Source: Candidatus Endowatersipora endosymbiont of Watersipora subatra
GTDB lineage: Bacteria > Pseudomonadota > Alphaproteobacteria > Rhizobiales > Rhizobiaceae
Reading direction: 5' to 3'
NCBI RefSeq assembly: GCF_964026585.1
Contig: NZ_OZ032160.1
Location: 124,001 to 188,000, forward strand
Length of the DNA stretch: 64,000 nt
Numbering within the stretch: position 1 is the stretch's first letter; every line of letters begins with the position of its first letter. A model generated the notes under the pieces. It was given only the letters and a program-made list of their open reading frames with translations, was not told the origin of the DNA and did no database searches. Below are positions 19,040 through 29,796 of the stretch, piece by piece. Made by a program: the position numbers and the translations under genes.

Positions 19040-20011
19040 TCATAGTAAAGATCGTAGTTCATCTTCTTTTTCATTAATGAACCAGCCATAATAATTTTCT
19101 TGTGGCAACCGTGTTCTCGAACCAGAAGACCTCTTTCCACGATTGTGTTTGCGTAATTCTTGAGCTCGTACTGTAACATTTCCTAAATTGTAGAGTGTTG
19201 CTGTAAGTCCTGGATTGTGAGAAATATCGAAGGCTGCTATGTCACGATAAACATCGATGGAATGGCGTAGTATAGCTGCCATATAAAGGAGTGTAGAATC
19301 TGGATTGATGATTGTATTGTAGATTCTTGGGGCCTGATCTACAGATAACTGAGGTTCTTGAGGTGAACGAGAACGCACTAAATCGTTCACTTTTAGTGCA
19401 GTAAGAGGATTCAGTTGACCTAACCCGAATGTTTGACCAGCAAAAAAAGGCCGAAAAAAAACTCGGCTAAACGATTCATCTGGCCAGATTTCACCATCTA
19501 TAGTTTTACCTCGGTAATTTTGATTCCAGACGATTTCCCGACAAGTCCACAAATCATAGTTTCTTTGATATTTAAGGCATTTTTTAAAAGATGGCCGAGT
19601 AATAAATTTACTAATAAGAATATTTTTATGTCTAAAAGAAAGATTCTGATTCAGATATGCTAACGCTTTGACATAATAGCTTTGAAGATGATCTCTTGCA
19701 TCAACATTGTAAGTATGTTCACCGACTAAAGCACCAATTATATGAATTGGATCAAGATCATATATACATGAGACTTTTTTGATCTTAGATATTAGCTGTT
19801 TTTCTTTGGCGAGGAGATGTCTTATTTTTTTATATTTGCTCTCAAAAGTAACTCCACTTAACCGAGTTCTCTTATATGAACCAGATGGTATTGGGGGCTG
19901 TTGGACATTACGATTTCCTGGTAATACAACGATCTCAGTATTCTCTGCACCTAATTCTGTAGAAAAGGGAATCAGAAAAAGAAAAGCAGAAAAAATAAAA
20001 AAATGAGGCAT
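19040..20011 (-). CDS. DUF1402-like periplasmic protein, function unknown
   Basis: An N-terminal hydrophobic stretch (MPHFFIFSAFLFLIPFST) looks like a signal peptide, so the protein is probably exported. The body resembles DUF1402 proteins of alphaproteobacteria: GALVGEHTYNVDARDHLQSYY, FFRPFFAGQTFGLGQLNPL, DISHNPGLTATLYNLGNV and ENYYGWFINE. The last motifs recall lysozyme-like transglycosylases, a family-level guess only. I start at ATG 20011 so the signal peptide is N-terminal; TTG 20044 would add 11 residues. It sits 63 bp after hslU, same strand. 323 residues. Confidence 0.65.
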   Translation of the reverse strand: MPHFFIFSAFLFLIPFSTELGAENTEIVVLPGNRNVQQPPIPSGSYKRTRLSGVTFESKYKKIRHLLAKEKQLISKIKKVSCIYDLDPIHIIGALVGEHTYNVDARDHLQSYYVKALAYLNQNLSFRHKNILISKFITRPSFKKCLKYQRNYDLWTCREIVWNQNYRGKTIDGEIWPDESFSRVFFRPFFAGQTFGLGQLNPLTALKVNDLVRSRSPQEPQLSVDQAPRIYNTIINPDSTLLYMAAILRHSIDVYRDIAAFDISHNPGLTATLYNLGNVTVRAQELRKHNRGKRSSGSRTRLPQENYYGWFINEKEDELRSLL

Positions 20012-20074
20012 TATGTAAAGAACGAACGATGCTATCTCGATCAATCAAAATGCCAAGAAGAATAAACTAAACAT

Positions 20075-21382
20075 TTACAAAACGTAACGTGATAAATCAG
20101 TATTTTGTGCTAGATCACCGAGATTGCTACGAACATAATCAGCGGTTATCTTAATACATTCTCCTCCTTTATCTGGGGCATCAAATGAAAGCTTATCTAG
20201 AACCTTTTCCATAACCGTTTGCAACCGGCGTGCACCGATATTTTCAATTGCTGAATTCAAACTGACAGCAATATCAGCCAGAGCATCAATTGCTTCCTCA
20301 GTAAAACTCAGAGTCAGATCTTCTGTTCCCATCAAGGCCACATATTGCTTAATCAGACTCGCTTCAGTTTCTGTAAGAATCCGTATAAAATCCTCTTTGG
20401 TTAGGGCACGCAACTCCACACGAATAGGGAGGCGACCCTGAAGTTCTGGTAATAAATCAGAAGGTTTGGAGACATGGAAAGCACCTGAGGCAACAAACAA
20501 AATGTGATCAGTTTTCACTGCTCCATGTTTAGTTGCTACTGTCGTACCTTCGACGAGAGGCAGAAGGTCACGTTGAACACCTTCGCGTGAGACTGAACCC
20601 CCACGCACATTTTCAGAAATCGCAATTTTATCAATTTCATCAATAAATACGATACCGTTATTTTCAGTACTTTCTATCGCCTCTGAAATTAACTGTTCAT
20701 CATCGAGCAGCTTATCAGATTCTTCATTGATTAAGATTTCATAAGATTTTTTAACTGAAGCTTTGTGTTTTTTTGTTTTCCCTCCCATGGCTTTAGACAT
20801 CATTTCACCAAGATCAATCATACCGACTGATCCGCCTGGCATTCCAGGTATGTCAATGCCTCCTACAGGAGACCCTGTATCGGTAATTTCGATCTCAATT
20901 TCTTTGTGATCAAGTTCGCCGTCACGAAATTGCTTGATGGCGATCGAACGGGTAGAAGGGGTTGCATCAGCTCCGAGCACCGCATCGAGTACACGATTTT
21001 CTGCTGCATAGCGGGCTTTTGCTTTAACTTGTTCTCGTTTCTTTTCTCGAACCAACCCAATTGCAATCTCAATGAGATCACGAATAATTTGTTCAACATC
21101 ACGACCGACATAACCAACTTCTGTAAATTTTGTTGCTTCAATTTTAATGAAAGGAGCTTGTGCGAGCTTAGCCAAACGGCGTGAAATTTCTGTTTTTCCA
21201 ACACCGGTAGGCCCGATCATCAAAATATTTTTTGGCATAACCTCTTCCTTCATTGGACTTTCCAACTGCTGTCTACGCCAGCGATTACGCATGGCAACAG
21301 CTACGGCACGCTTAGCACCGTTTTGTCCAATAATGAAACGGTCAAGTTCGGATACGATTTCGCGAGGGGAAAAATTCGTCAT
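20075..21382 (-). CDS. hslU: ATP-dependent protease ATPase subunit HslU
   Basis: AAA+ unfoldase that feeds proteins to HslV. Walker [14 protein letters not shown] near residue 58, Walker [10 protein letters not shown] near residue 246, the insertion domain between them rich in charged residues, and the C-terminal sensor and HslV-activating tail (DLSRYVL). 435 residues, full length. It follows hslV on the same strand but with an unusually long 296-bp gap. Confidence 0.97.
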   Translation of the reverse strand: MTNFSPREIVSELDRFIIGQNGAKRAVAVAMRNRWRRQQLESPMKEEVMPKNILMIGPTGVGKTEISRRLAKLAQAPFIKIEATKFTEVGYVGRDVEQIIRDLIEIAIGLVREKKREQVKAKARYAAENRVLDAVLGADATPSTRSIAIKQFRDGELDHKEIEIEITDTGSPVGGIDIPGMPGGSVGMIDLGEMMSKAMGGKTKKHKASVKKSYEILINEESDKLLDDEQLISEAIESTENNGIVFIDEIDKIAISENVRGGSVSREGVQRDLLPLVEGTTVATKHGAVKTDHILFVASGAFHVSKPSDLLPELQGRLPIRVELRALTKEDFIRILTETEASLIKQYVALMGTEDLTLSFTEEAIDALADIAVSLNSAIENIGARRLQTVMEKVLDKLSFDAPDKGGECIKITADYVRSNLGDLAQNTDLSRYVL

Positions 21383-21678
21383 ATTCTTACCATTAAGTAA
21401 TTTTTCATCAGAAGTAGGCTACCCTAGTGTAGTTATGTACAGAACCCATATCATACCCATACCAATGCACAATCAATCATTAGAGTCAGAAAGCATGCTT
21501 TCCTTTTTTTTGATATCAATAATATCATGCAGCACCTAGCCGAGTTAAAGAAGGATAGTTACCAAAATAACAAAAAGAATGACAGAAAAAAAAAGAGACA
21601 AAAAGAGACAAAAGATAACCTTTCCATTTTTTTCTTCAGTATGCAAGTCGATCTGTAAATTCTCATCATACAATAAGA

Positions 21679-22245
21679 TTATGTTTCAATCAGCGTTTCG
21701 ATGATTAGATTATTATTAGTATAAACACATATATCAGCGGCTATAGACATCGCTTTTTTTGCAATATTTTCGGCATCCTCATCTGTATCGTAGAGTGCAC
21801 GCGAGGCAGCTAGCGCATAATTGCCACCGGAACCAATCGCCATGATTCCACCTTCAGGTTCAAACACATCGCCCGCTCCAGTTAAGCAAAGGCTTACTTT
21901 TTTGTCACTGACTAGCATCATCGCTTCTAATCTTCTTAAATAACGGTCTGTCCTCCAATCTTTAGCAAGCTCTACACAGGCACGCATTAGTTGACCAGAA
22001 TATTGTTCTAGCTTAGTTTCCAATCGTTCCAAAAGTGTAAAAGCATCAGCCGTCGATCCTGCAAATCCACAAATCACATCACCCTTACCGAGGCTTCGTA
22101 CTTTTCGAGAATTTGACTTGATAATAGTCTGTCCGATCGATGCTTGGCCATCACCAGCAATTACCACTTTACCCCCTTTTCGCACCATAATGATAGTCGT
22201 CGAATGAATCGAAAAAGAACCATTGTTTTCCTGTGTTTGCTTCAA
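21679..22245 (-). CDS. hslV: ATP-dependent protease peptidase subunit HslV
   Basis: Threonine protease forming the core of the HslVU complex. The propeptide would be removed ahead of the Thr-Thr pair in [21 protein letters not shown]; the C-terminal side has [15 protein letters not shown]. 188 residues. The start is TTG 22245, seven bases after GGAG, a convincing site, although ATG is more usual in this gene. Upstream lies the histidine-gene scar. Confidence 0.95.
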   Translation of the reverse strand: MKQTQENNGSFSIHSTTIIMVRKGGKVVIAGDGQASIGQTIIKSNSRKVRSLGKGDVICGFAGSTADAFTLLERLETKLEQYSGQLMRACVELAKDWRTDRYLRRLEAMMLVSDKKVSLCLTGAGDVFEPEGGIMAIGSGGNYALAASRALYDTDEDAENIAKKAMSIAADICVYTNNNLIIETLIET

Positions 22246-22508
22246 GGATGAACTCCAAACTACTTAGATTAGTTAATCGTAATAAATTATTGACTGATTT
22301 CTGCTTTGGCTTTGATAGCGGAATTCAAAACAGGTAGCAATTCAACTCATCTAGATTAGTTAAAAATATCATACTGGAAAGTAGAAAAATTGTTTATAAG
22401 TTTTTGATCAAACGAAATTTAAACAATGGACTGAATGGTTCAAAGTAAATCCTGTTTAAAAAGGTGCCAGGAGCGATATAATCTGTCGTCTCAAAGCGAT
22501 CTTAGAGA

Positions 22509-22595
22509 GCAACACAAATGGTAGAAGATTGCTAAATTATTTTAGGAAAAGCTTTAAACAAAGCACTAGGTAATCAACTCGGTATTTATGTCAGG
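22509..22595 (+). pseudogene. hisB: hisB remnant (imidazoleglycerol-phosphate dehydratase)
   Basis: Read from 22509, the frame gives ATQMVEDC, a TAA stop at 22533-22535, then IILGKALNKALGNQLGI. HisB proteins have HHTVEDxGIxLGxALxxALGxxxGI at this place. The metal-binding HH is lost (ATQ) and the glycine codon after the cysteine has become a stop. Upstream and downstream parts of the gene are not readable. Identification rests on this one conserved block plus the context. Confidence 0.7.
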
Positions 22596-22809
22596 CCTCG
22601 ATGCTTTGCCAGAGATGATTTCTGTTCTCAACAGGAAAGTGATAGAATCCAAGACTCCTTTTCTTAGAAAATGGCCCGTCGGGGCATAGAAAAAATAATT
22701 GTGAAGGTCTAGGATGAATTACAGTTGACGTAGTTGCCATGATCAAAATTCCTCATATTAGCTAGAACACATTTGGCAACAAACATTGTCTTGAGCTCAA
22801 CAAAGTTCA

Positions 22810-22911
22810 ATGCCGATTATTGCATCTAGAGGGTTGGCGTTGGCATCTATAAAAGATATAGAAAGGCTGACTATATTGGATTCAAAGATACTAGCTGTGC
22901 TCTCGTATTAA
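22810..22911 (+). pseudogene. hisA: hisA remnant (C-terminal segment)
   Basis: The frame from 22810 reads MPIIASRGLALASIKDIERL and continues to a stop at 22909-22911. HisA has IPVIASGGxASxxDIxxL near its C-terminus, the phosphate-binding GG loop; here the second-from-last glycine is Arg and two residues are inserted. The expected following GRALYDG end is missing. It lies 36 bp before the hisF fragment, as in an intact hisA-hisF pair. Confidence 0.68.
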
Positions 22912-22947
22912 AGCGTAGAGAGCTCTGAATCTGTTATGGAGTCAACC

Positions 22948-23013
22948 ATGAGTATGAGTTTGAAAGTTCGTATTATTCCTTGTCTCGATGTCAAGGATGG
23001 CCGGCCTTGCTGA
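22948..23013 (+). pseudogene. hisF: hisF remnant (N-terminal 21 codons)
   Basis: Reads MSMSLKVRIIPCLDVKDGRP followed by Cys and a TGA stop at 23011-23013. The start of HisF (imidazoleglycerol-phosphate synthase cyclase) is normally MLKxRIIPCLDVKDGRVVKG, so the first 18 residues are almost perfect and the catalytic aspartate is present, yet the rest of about 230 codons is gone. A deletion appears to join this start directly to the sequence before coaA, removing hisE as well. Confidence 0.85.
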
Positions 23014-23048
23014 AAAAGACTCTCGTCAATTGCTAAAATAGTTCGGCC

Positions 23049-24026
23049 GTGGTGTTAGAAAGAATGAAGTGTAAGATCCAACAGAATGGGGCCTCACCCT
23101 CACCCTATCTGTTTTTTGATGCTCAGGAATGGGCGTCCTTTCGGGCCGATACACCACTTACCTTAACACAAGAAGAAGTTTACCGGCTACGGTCACTGAA
23201 TGACCCCATTAATCTTGACGAAGTGCGTAATATTTATTTATCTTTATCACGTCTGCTAGCCTCACATGTAGAAGCTGCTTTGGGTTTATTTAAACAACGC
23301 AATCGTTTCCTGAACTTGAAAGACCAAAAAACACCTTTTATTATAGGCATTGCTGGTTCTGTCGCTGTCGGTAAATCAACAACAGCTCGTATTTTACGAG
23401 AATTGCTAACTCGCTGGCCAGCAAGTCCGAAAGTTGATTTGATTACGACAGATAGTTTTTTATATTCAAACGCTGTTTTGCGTAACAATAATTTGATGAA
23501 TCGTAAAGGTTTTCCAGAAAGTTTTGATCGTCGTCGTATTCTTGAATTTCTTTCCCAGATTAAAGCTGGCCAGCGTCGAGTTAATGCACCAGTTTATTCC
23601 CATCTGATTTATGATATCATTCCTGATGAAGTGGTAACTATTGATCGTCCTGATATCCTTATTTTCGAAGGTATTAATGTTTTGCAGGTTAACGATTTGC
23701 CCAAAGCTGGCAATTCTGTTCCTTTTGTATCCGATTATTTCGATTTTTCGATCTACATAGATGCTGATGCCGAGAATATCGAGAGGTGGTATGTTGAGAG
23801 ATTTATGCGATTGTACAAAACTGCATTCCGGAATTCGGAATCTTTTTTTCACCGTTATAGTGAATTTTCTCAAAGCGATGCTTGTACCATTGCTCTTGAT
23901 CTTTGGCAACGTATTAATCTCGTTAATTTGAATGAAAATATATTACCGACTCGCTTAAGAGCTGATTTAGTCTTACATAAAGGGATTGATCATGCCGTTG
24001 ATTGTGTTGGATTAAGACGTCTTTAA
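23049..24026 (+). CDS. coaA: Pantothenate kinase, type I
   Basis: Phosphorylates pantothenate, the first and usually controlling step of coenzyme A synthesis. N-terminal [22 protein letters not shown] is the CoaA opening; the P-loop is [15 protein letters not shown] near residue 102; TTDSFLYSN and the FEGINVLQV segment follow. 325 residues, normal. GTG 23049 is the outermost start and ATG 23064 is equally possible; neither has a clear ribosome site. It lies just past the deleted hisF-hisE. Confidence 0.93.
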   Translation: MVLERMKCKIQQNGASPSPYLFFDAQEWASFRADTPLTLTQEEVYRLRSLNDPINLDEVRNIYLSLSRLLASHVEAALGLFKQRNRFLNLKDQKTPFIIGIAGSVAVGKSTTARILRELLTRWPASPKVDLITTDSFLYSNAVLRNNNLMNRKGFPESFDRRRILEFLSQIKAGQRRVNAPVYSHLIYDIIPDEVVTIDRPDILIFEGINVLQVNDLPKAGNSVPFVSDYFDFSIYIDADAENIERWYVERFMRLYKTAFRNSESFFHRYSEFSQSDACTIALDLWQRINLVNLNENILPTRLRADLVLHKGIDHAVDCVGLRRL

Positions 24027-24243
24027 ACTGAGTTCTTAACTCCCAACGCTGTCTTAGCGATGAAGATTGTTTTGAAAACTTAAGAATAGAGAGCGTAACA
24101 GAAGCCTCTGATCCTGATTAGAGGTAAAAACATAAAATCAGTTCCACTGAACTCTCAAAAAGAACCTGCTAGTCAATCTATTTTTGATCAACTATACAAA
24201 AACAGGATATACTTAAAGCATCAAATACAGGCAGTGTTAGTTA

Positions 24244-26803
24244 ATGTCTAATGTTGATCTTCTATTCGGACTAGTTGATGGTGCCGATTTAAGGCAAAGT
24301 TTAAGATCAGTAGTAGCCAATAATAACCTTGATCATAATACTTCTTTTATCCGCTCTCAAGTACTGATGATTTTGAAAAAGGCCTCAACATCAGGACGTC
24401 AAAAAGCCGAAGCAATGTTATTGGCTGATGGGAAAGGTGCGGCCTGTGCAATAAGAATTGCTCACCTTCAGGATGAAATTATCCGGTGTCTTTATGATTT
24501 CGCTGCCTCTCATGTCTTTCCCAATCCTCAGTTATCCAATGATGAACGAATGGCGATTCTCACTGTTGGTGGTTATGGTCGTGGTACGTTAGCGCCCAGT
24601 TCTGACCTCGATTTGCTATTTCTATTACCCTATAAAGAAACGCTTTTTGTTCAAAAAATCATTGAATACATGCTCTATATGTTGTGGGATCTTGGCTATA
24701 AAGTGGGTTATGCAATACGAACATTAAGTGAGTCTATCAAACTGGCTTTAGATGATATGATGATTCGTACCGCTATCCTCGAAGGACGATACCTGTGTGG
24801 AGAGATGAAACTCTTCAAACAGCTTATTGATCGTTTTGATGATGAAGTTGTCTCTGGGACAGCTAAAGAATTCATTGCTTCCAAGCTAAATGAGCGGGAT
24901 GTTAGACACGCTAAAGCAGGAAGTTCAAGTTATCTTGTTGAACCGAATGTAAAAAATGGAAAAGGAGGTTTGCGCGATCTTCATACACTTTTTTGGATCT
25001 CAAAATACTATTATCGAGTTCATACTTGGGCAGATTTGCAGAAAGAAGAGGTTTTTTCGGTCCCTGAATTTAGGCGTTTTACTAAAGCGCATGACTTTCT
25101 TTGGGCTGTTCGATGCCATTTGCACTTCTTGACTGGAAAAGCCCAAGAGCGACTTTCGTTTAACTTGCAGCCGATATTAGCTGAGCGTCTGGGCTATAAA
25201 AACCGTCCTGGTTTGATTCCTGTTGAACGATTTATGAACCATTATTTTTTGATTGCCAACGATGTTGGAGATCTAACTAGAATTTTGTGTGCGAGTCTTG
25301 AAGATGAACCCGCTCAAGAATCTTGATCTCGTCATCCTATTTTAGCATACGATTCGAGGGACTGATCAATTTTTTATATCAATAGTCTTCTTATTCCACT
25401 TGATTCGAATGTATTTAAGCGTGCTTCCCTAAACCTGATCAAAAAAGCTAGCAGAATAAAATCAGTTATTGTTTTACCTTAATGTTTTTCAATTGGCCCC
25501 TCGATCACTGAAATTCATTGAATTGACCAGACACTCCGTTAAGATCCAGATCTTACGGACTCCTTTGTCTCTATCTTAACTTCTCGTAGGAAACCGGAAT
25601 CCACTCTGCATAAGATGAATGAGTGTGGTGTTTGGAGCCGATTTCTTCCAGAGTTTTGTAACATCGTAGCGATGATGCAGATGTACCATTATTATGATGA
25701 GCCTTTGTTAAGGTCTATTGGTATGTTATCACAACTTGAGCACGGAGAGGACTATGAAAAACACCCCCTTGCTAATCAAATAATGACCCCTCCACAGGAT
25801 CGTACTGTATTTTATGTAGCTCTCATTGCTAAGGGAAAAGCAGTTGACCACTCGATTGCTAGAGCTGAACATCATCTTTTCCCGAGTCTTGGATTTCAAC
25901 AATCACAAACAGAATTGGTCGCTTGTTGGTTAGTCGGCAATCATCTTTCATCTAATTTGCAGAAATGATGAAAAAGATAGATAGAATGAAAGCCCTGCTA
26001 ACTATCTGTTGCAGGCCCTGCCCTGATACATGGAATCTGGAATGGATGAAAAGGTCAATTACTGAGACGAAACAGAGCCTGATCTGACTGGCACCCCTCC
26101 CCGTAATACCGTAATAAAAGGGGGATTAAAGTTCTTGAAGAATTAAGGAAAGAATTCTCAGATTGGTATGAAGAGGCCATTGCATCTGTTCTTAGCACTT
26201 CATCATGAAAATTACTTACTGACTATTCTACGTAATTCATTCGTGAGACTCATAGGTCTGGACGAACGTATGCGATACATATGGCGAAGCACAAAATTAA
26301 AGATTTCACCAGACCATTCCCGACTATTATCAACTATTACTGGATACTATATTGTTGTGAGAGCGACTATTATGAATGATCAGATATTTACCAAAAAAGA
26401 TGGGAGAGCTGTTATCAAGCGGATCTTTGAAAGATCACTAGATGAGAAAAGACAAGCTCATAAAGGTGGCAAGATGATTCAAATTTCCAAACTTATAGAA
26501 AAACAGACAACTGCAAAGCAATGGATACAGGTTTTCTCGATTCCTTCCATGATTCAAATCAATAATCCATTGTCTGATTATTTCACCGTGATCGAAATAG
26601 AGTCTTTAGACAGGCCAGGTCTTTTGCTCCATATCATTAACACTATCGCTCATTTCTCGTTGGGTGAAAAAATGATCGATACATTTTATATTACTGATTG
26701 TTATAGAAAAAAAATAAAGAGTCCTCAGAAATTAGTTTCAATCCGATTGAAACTAATGGCGATGTTAGAGGGAATTCAAGACGAAGGATCATCGATAAAG
26801 TGA
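24244..26803 (+). pseudogene. glnD: glnD pseudogene ([protein-PII] uridylyltransferase), three fragments
   Basis: GlnD senses glutamine and modifies PII proteins. Fragment 1 (24244-25326, 360 codons) has the intact nucleotidyltransferase motif [19 protein letters not shown] and ends in TGA. From 25327 to about 25556 the sequence is full of stops. Fragment 2 (about 25557-25968) carries the HD-region homology (MNECGVWSRFLPEF, LLRSIGMLSQLEHGE) but with small deletions; the usual HDIAKG has become LIAKGKAVDHS, so the metal-binding HD is gone. Fragment 3 (26168-26803, another frame) holds the two ACT regions (IFTKKDGRAV and IEIESLDRPGLLLHIINTIA). The span fits about 850 codons where roughly 930 are expected. 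Fragment 1 could still make a truncated protein. Confidence 0.9.
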
Positions 26804-26850
26804 CTTACGACTCATGGATAAAGGAAGTTAAAAATATAAAGACTCTCCGT

Positions 26851-28413
26851 ATGAGCAATGGTCTTCTTAAAAAATTTGCCTCTGTTGGTAGTGCGACGAT
26901 GACCAGCCGTATGCTTGGTTTCGTGCGTGAATCTATCGTTGCTTTGATATTGGGTACTGGGCCGGTTGCGGATGTTTTTTACACTTGCTTTCGCTTTCCT
27001 AATTTATTTCGCCGTTTATTTGCAGAAGGTGCTTTTAATATTGTCTTTATACCACTTTTTTCAAAAGAAGTAGAGAAAAGGGGACCGAAGGCTGCACAGC
27101 TCTTTGCGAATGAAATTTTTTCTGTTCTTACTACTTGGTTGTTCATAATAACTATTGTTGCTATCATTTTCATGCCATTTTTGGTGACTCATTTAGTAGC
27201 ACCGGGTTTTAACAAGTGGCCGCATAAACTAGACTTATCTATAACGATGACACGCATAATGTTTCCTTACCTTTTTTGCATGTCGCTTGTTGCAATGTTT
27301 TCCGGTATTTTGAATGCATTGAGGTATTATTTTCTTACAGCTGCTGTCCCGATTCTGCTCAATATTATACTTATAGTTATTCTAACATATGCTCTGGTCT
27401 TTGATCTTGAGATGAAAACGACGGGATTGGCTATGGCGTGGGGTGTTTTTGTATCCGGTTTTACTCAACTTTTCATATTGGCTTTAGCCTTGTATCGTGA
27501 AGGTATGGGGCTGAGATTTTCACTGCCACGTTTAACACCGTCGGTAAAGCGATTCCTGGGATCTATGGGGCCAGGATTGCTGACCGGCGGTGTTTTACAA
27601 ATTAACTTGATGATCGGAACGATCATTGCTACTGGCCAAGATGGTGGAACTGCTTTACTGAATTTTGCGGATAGGATCAATCAGTTTCCCTTAGGAGTGA
27701 TAGGAGTTGCTGTTGGTGTTGTTTTATTGCCCGAATTATCGCGTGCGCTTCAGGCCGGTGACCAAAATGAAGTAGAAAATTTGCAAAATCGATCCTTGCA
27801 ATTTGTATGGGCGCTCACTTTGCCGGCGACCGTTGGTCTCATTCTCTTACCAGATGAGATTGTAAGCCTACTTTATGAACGAGGAGCCTTTAATAGCATA
27901 GACAGGGAAAAAACCGCTCTAGCATTGGCAGCTTTTGCATCTGGCCTTCCTGCCTATGTCATGTTAAAGGTATTCCAGTCTGCTTCTTTTGCCCGTGAGG
28001 ATATGAAAACGCCATTTGTTTATTCTGTTGTGATGGTGTTCTCAAATGTTGTTTTCAGTTTGGCTCTCTTTCCTCATTTGGGGCATGTAGCAGTTGCACT
28101 AGCAACATCTATGTCGGCGTGGATCAATTGTGTATTCTTATCCGGAACGCTTTGGTATCGGGGACATTTTAAACCTAATAGGATAACATTGAGACGGTTG
28201 GTCGTACTTTTTTTTTCAACTTTTGTCATGATCCATCCGGTTATTGCCTGTCGGAATGGGATGGAAGATTGGTTTCTTGGTTCCAAGATTTCTTTTCAAC
28301 TTTTGGCAATCTCTGTCACCATCATTACAGCTATGACTAGCTTTTTGGGGGTGGCTTTTCTATTAGGTGGTCTTGATCGCTATCAATTTAATGTCCTTTT
28401 CAAAAAACGATGA
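26851..28413 (+). CDS. murJ: Lipid II flippase MurJ
   Basis: Polytopic inner-membrane protein that flips lipid-linked peptidoglycan precursor. About 14 hydrophobic segments; the MVF signature is SRMLGFVRESIVALILGTGPVADVF at the N-terminus, then FRRLFAEGAFNIVFIPLF and LPATVGLILLPDEIVSLLYERGAF. I start at ATG 26851 (MSNGLLKKFASVG), giving 520 residues; the frame opens at GTG 26800, overlapping the glnD remnant by four bases. Directly downstream of glnD, as in many relatives. Confidence 0.93.
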   Translation: MSNGLLKKFASVGSATMTSRMLGFVRESIVALILGTGPVADVFYTCFRFPNLFRRLFAEGAFNIVFIPLFSKEVEKRGPKAAQLFANEIFSVLTTWLFIITIVAIIFMPFLVTHLVAPGFNKWPHKLDLSITMTRIMFPYLFCMSLVAMFSGILNALRYYFLTAAVPILLNIILIVILTYALVFDLEMKTTGLAMAWGVFVSGFTQLFILALALYREGMGLRFSLPRLTPSVKRFLGSMGPGLLTGGVLQINLMIGTIIATGQDGGTALLNFADRINQFPLGVIGVAVGVVLLPELSRALQAGDQNEVENLQNRSLQFVWALTLPATVGLILLPDEIVSLLYERGAFNSIDREKTALALAAFASGLPAYVMLKVFQSASFAREDMKTPFVYSVVMVFSNVVFSLALFPHLGHVAVALATSMSAWINCVFLSGTLWYRGHFKPNRITLRRLVVLFFSTFVMIHPVIACRNGMEDWFLGSKISFQLLAISVTIITAMTSFLGVAFLLGGLDRYQFNVLFKKR

Positions 28414-28467
28414 AGAGAGATGTTTTCGAGGACGTCTATGGCCTGATCTTGAAGTCAAGGAAATAAA

Positions 28468-29544
28468 ATGACTGAAATCTCTGATCGTGTTTTTTCCGGT
28501 ATTCAACCGACTGGCACTCTTCATATTGGGAATTATTTAGGTGCTATGAAACGGTTTGTTGAGTTGCAGAAAAGCTATAATTGTATTTATTGTGTTGTTG
28601 ACCTTCATGCTATCACTGACCAAGTTCAGGAACCTCAGAAGCTAGCTCATAACACTCGCAAAGTAACCGCAGCGTTTTTAGCTTGTGGTATTGATCCCCA
28701 AAAACATATATTATTCAATCAGTCACGGGTTCAGGAGCATTTAGAACTAGCCTGGATTTTCAATTGTGTCGCCCGGATGAGTTGGTTATCACGAATGACA
28801 CAGTTTAAGGAGAAAAGTAGAAAGAAACAGGAAGGGATATCGGTCGGTTTGTTAATCTATCCAACCCTTATGGTATCTGATATTTTAACTTACCGTGCAA
28901 CACATGTACCTGTGGGAGAGGACCAGAAACAGCATTTAGAACTAACTCGTGATATCGCACAAAAGTTCAACAATGATTACTGTGAACATATTAACCATCT
29001 TGGATTAGGCCAACCATTTCAGGTTGGTGATGAGATCGTTAATGGTTATTTTCCATTGATAAAACCAATGATCGGAAGAAGAGGGAGCAAGGTTATGAGC
29101 TTACGTGATGGGACCCAAAAAATGTCAAAATCTGATCCTTCTGATTTTTCCCGGATCCTCATGACTGATGATGAAGATACAATCGAGAAAAAAATCCGTA
29201 AAGCAAAGACAGACATGGATGGGTTGCCTGGAGAGTTGATCGGTTTGAAAGGTCGCCCGGAAGCTAAAAATTTAGTGGAGCTTTATGCTGCGCTAGCAGA
29301 TACCACTAGAATTGAAGTGTTAAAACAATTTGCTGGTAGTCATTTTTCCAGATTTAAACCTGTATTGGTTGAACTAATTGTTGAAAAAATAGGACCAATT
29401 GCTAAGGAAATACGAAGATTACAGCAGGAATCTACCGAAATTGACAAGATTTTAATTAACGGTGCTGAAAGAGCAAGGGGATTGGCAAAGGAAACATTAG
29501 CAGATGTCAAAGAAATTGTTGGTTTTGTCGGTGCACGTGATTAG
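28468..29544 (+). CDS. trpS: Tryptophanyl-tRNA synthetase
   Basis: Class I synthetase charging tRNA-Trp. HIGH-type motif [14 protein letters not shown] at residues about 11-24 and the KMSKS motif at residues 218-222. The 358-residue length is usual. The ATG is preceded by AAGGAAAT at good spacing. It follows murJ by 54 bp, preserving the murJ-trpS pair. Confidence 0.97.
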   Translation: MTEISDRVFSGIQPTGTLHIGNYLGAMKRFVELQKSYNCIYCVVDLHAITDQVQEPQKLAHNTRKVTAAFLACGIDPQKHILFNQSRVQEHLELAWIFNCVARMSWLSRMTQFKEKSRKKQEGISVGLLIYPTLMVSDILTYRATHVPVGEDQKQHLELTRDIAQKFNNDYCEHINHLGLGQPFQVGDEIVNGYFPLIKPMIGRRGSKVMSLRDGTQKMSKSDPSDFSRILMTDDEDTIEKKIRKAKTDMDGLPGELIGLKGRPEAKNLVELYAALADTTRIEVLKQFAGSHFSRFKPVLVELIVEKIGPIAKEIRRLQQESTEIDKILINGAERARGLAKETLADVKEIVGFVGARD

Positions 29545-29582
29545 AACTTTTTTACTGTATTAAGAGATGGTTAGACCGTCTT

Positions 29583-29690
29583 AAGGTTCTTGCGGCGGTT
29601 GATTCGACCCCTGAATGCACCAGTGATTGTACAGAATCAGCCGTACGCATTGATCTTCTTGTCTTCATGATTCTTACAGCAGGGGAAAAT
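29583..29690 (+). pseudogene. Possible universal-stress-protein remnant
   Basis: The frame from 29583 reads KVLAAVDSTPECTSDC and on to about 29690 without start or stop. Alphaproteobacterial UspA proteins begin with a similar VVVDxTPEC block, and a usp gene normally lies between trpS and the NfuA gene. The match is short and the rest of the domain is not recognisable, so this is a context-supported suggestion only. Confidence 0.4.
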
Positions 29691-29796
29691 AGAATTTGTA
29701 TAAGCAAACACATCTTAAAAATTTTTAACTATCTTGATTTTATAGTATTAAAATCTTAATCTCAAATCAAATATCTTTTAAAGAAAGTTCACATTT

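Larger units (their letters stand above)
22246..23048. other. Degraded histidine-operon interval between hslV and coaA
   Basis: In many alphaproteobacteria hslV and coaA are linked by hisB-hisH-hisA-hisF-hisE. Here 803 bp without an intact gene separate them, and fragments of hisB, hisA and hisF appear in that expected order and on the expected strand (entries below). I could not read hisH or hisE. Bases 22246-22508 show nothing I recognise. The interval is best read as a his operon reduced by stops, frameshifts and deletions. Confidence 0.75.
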
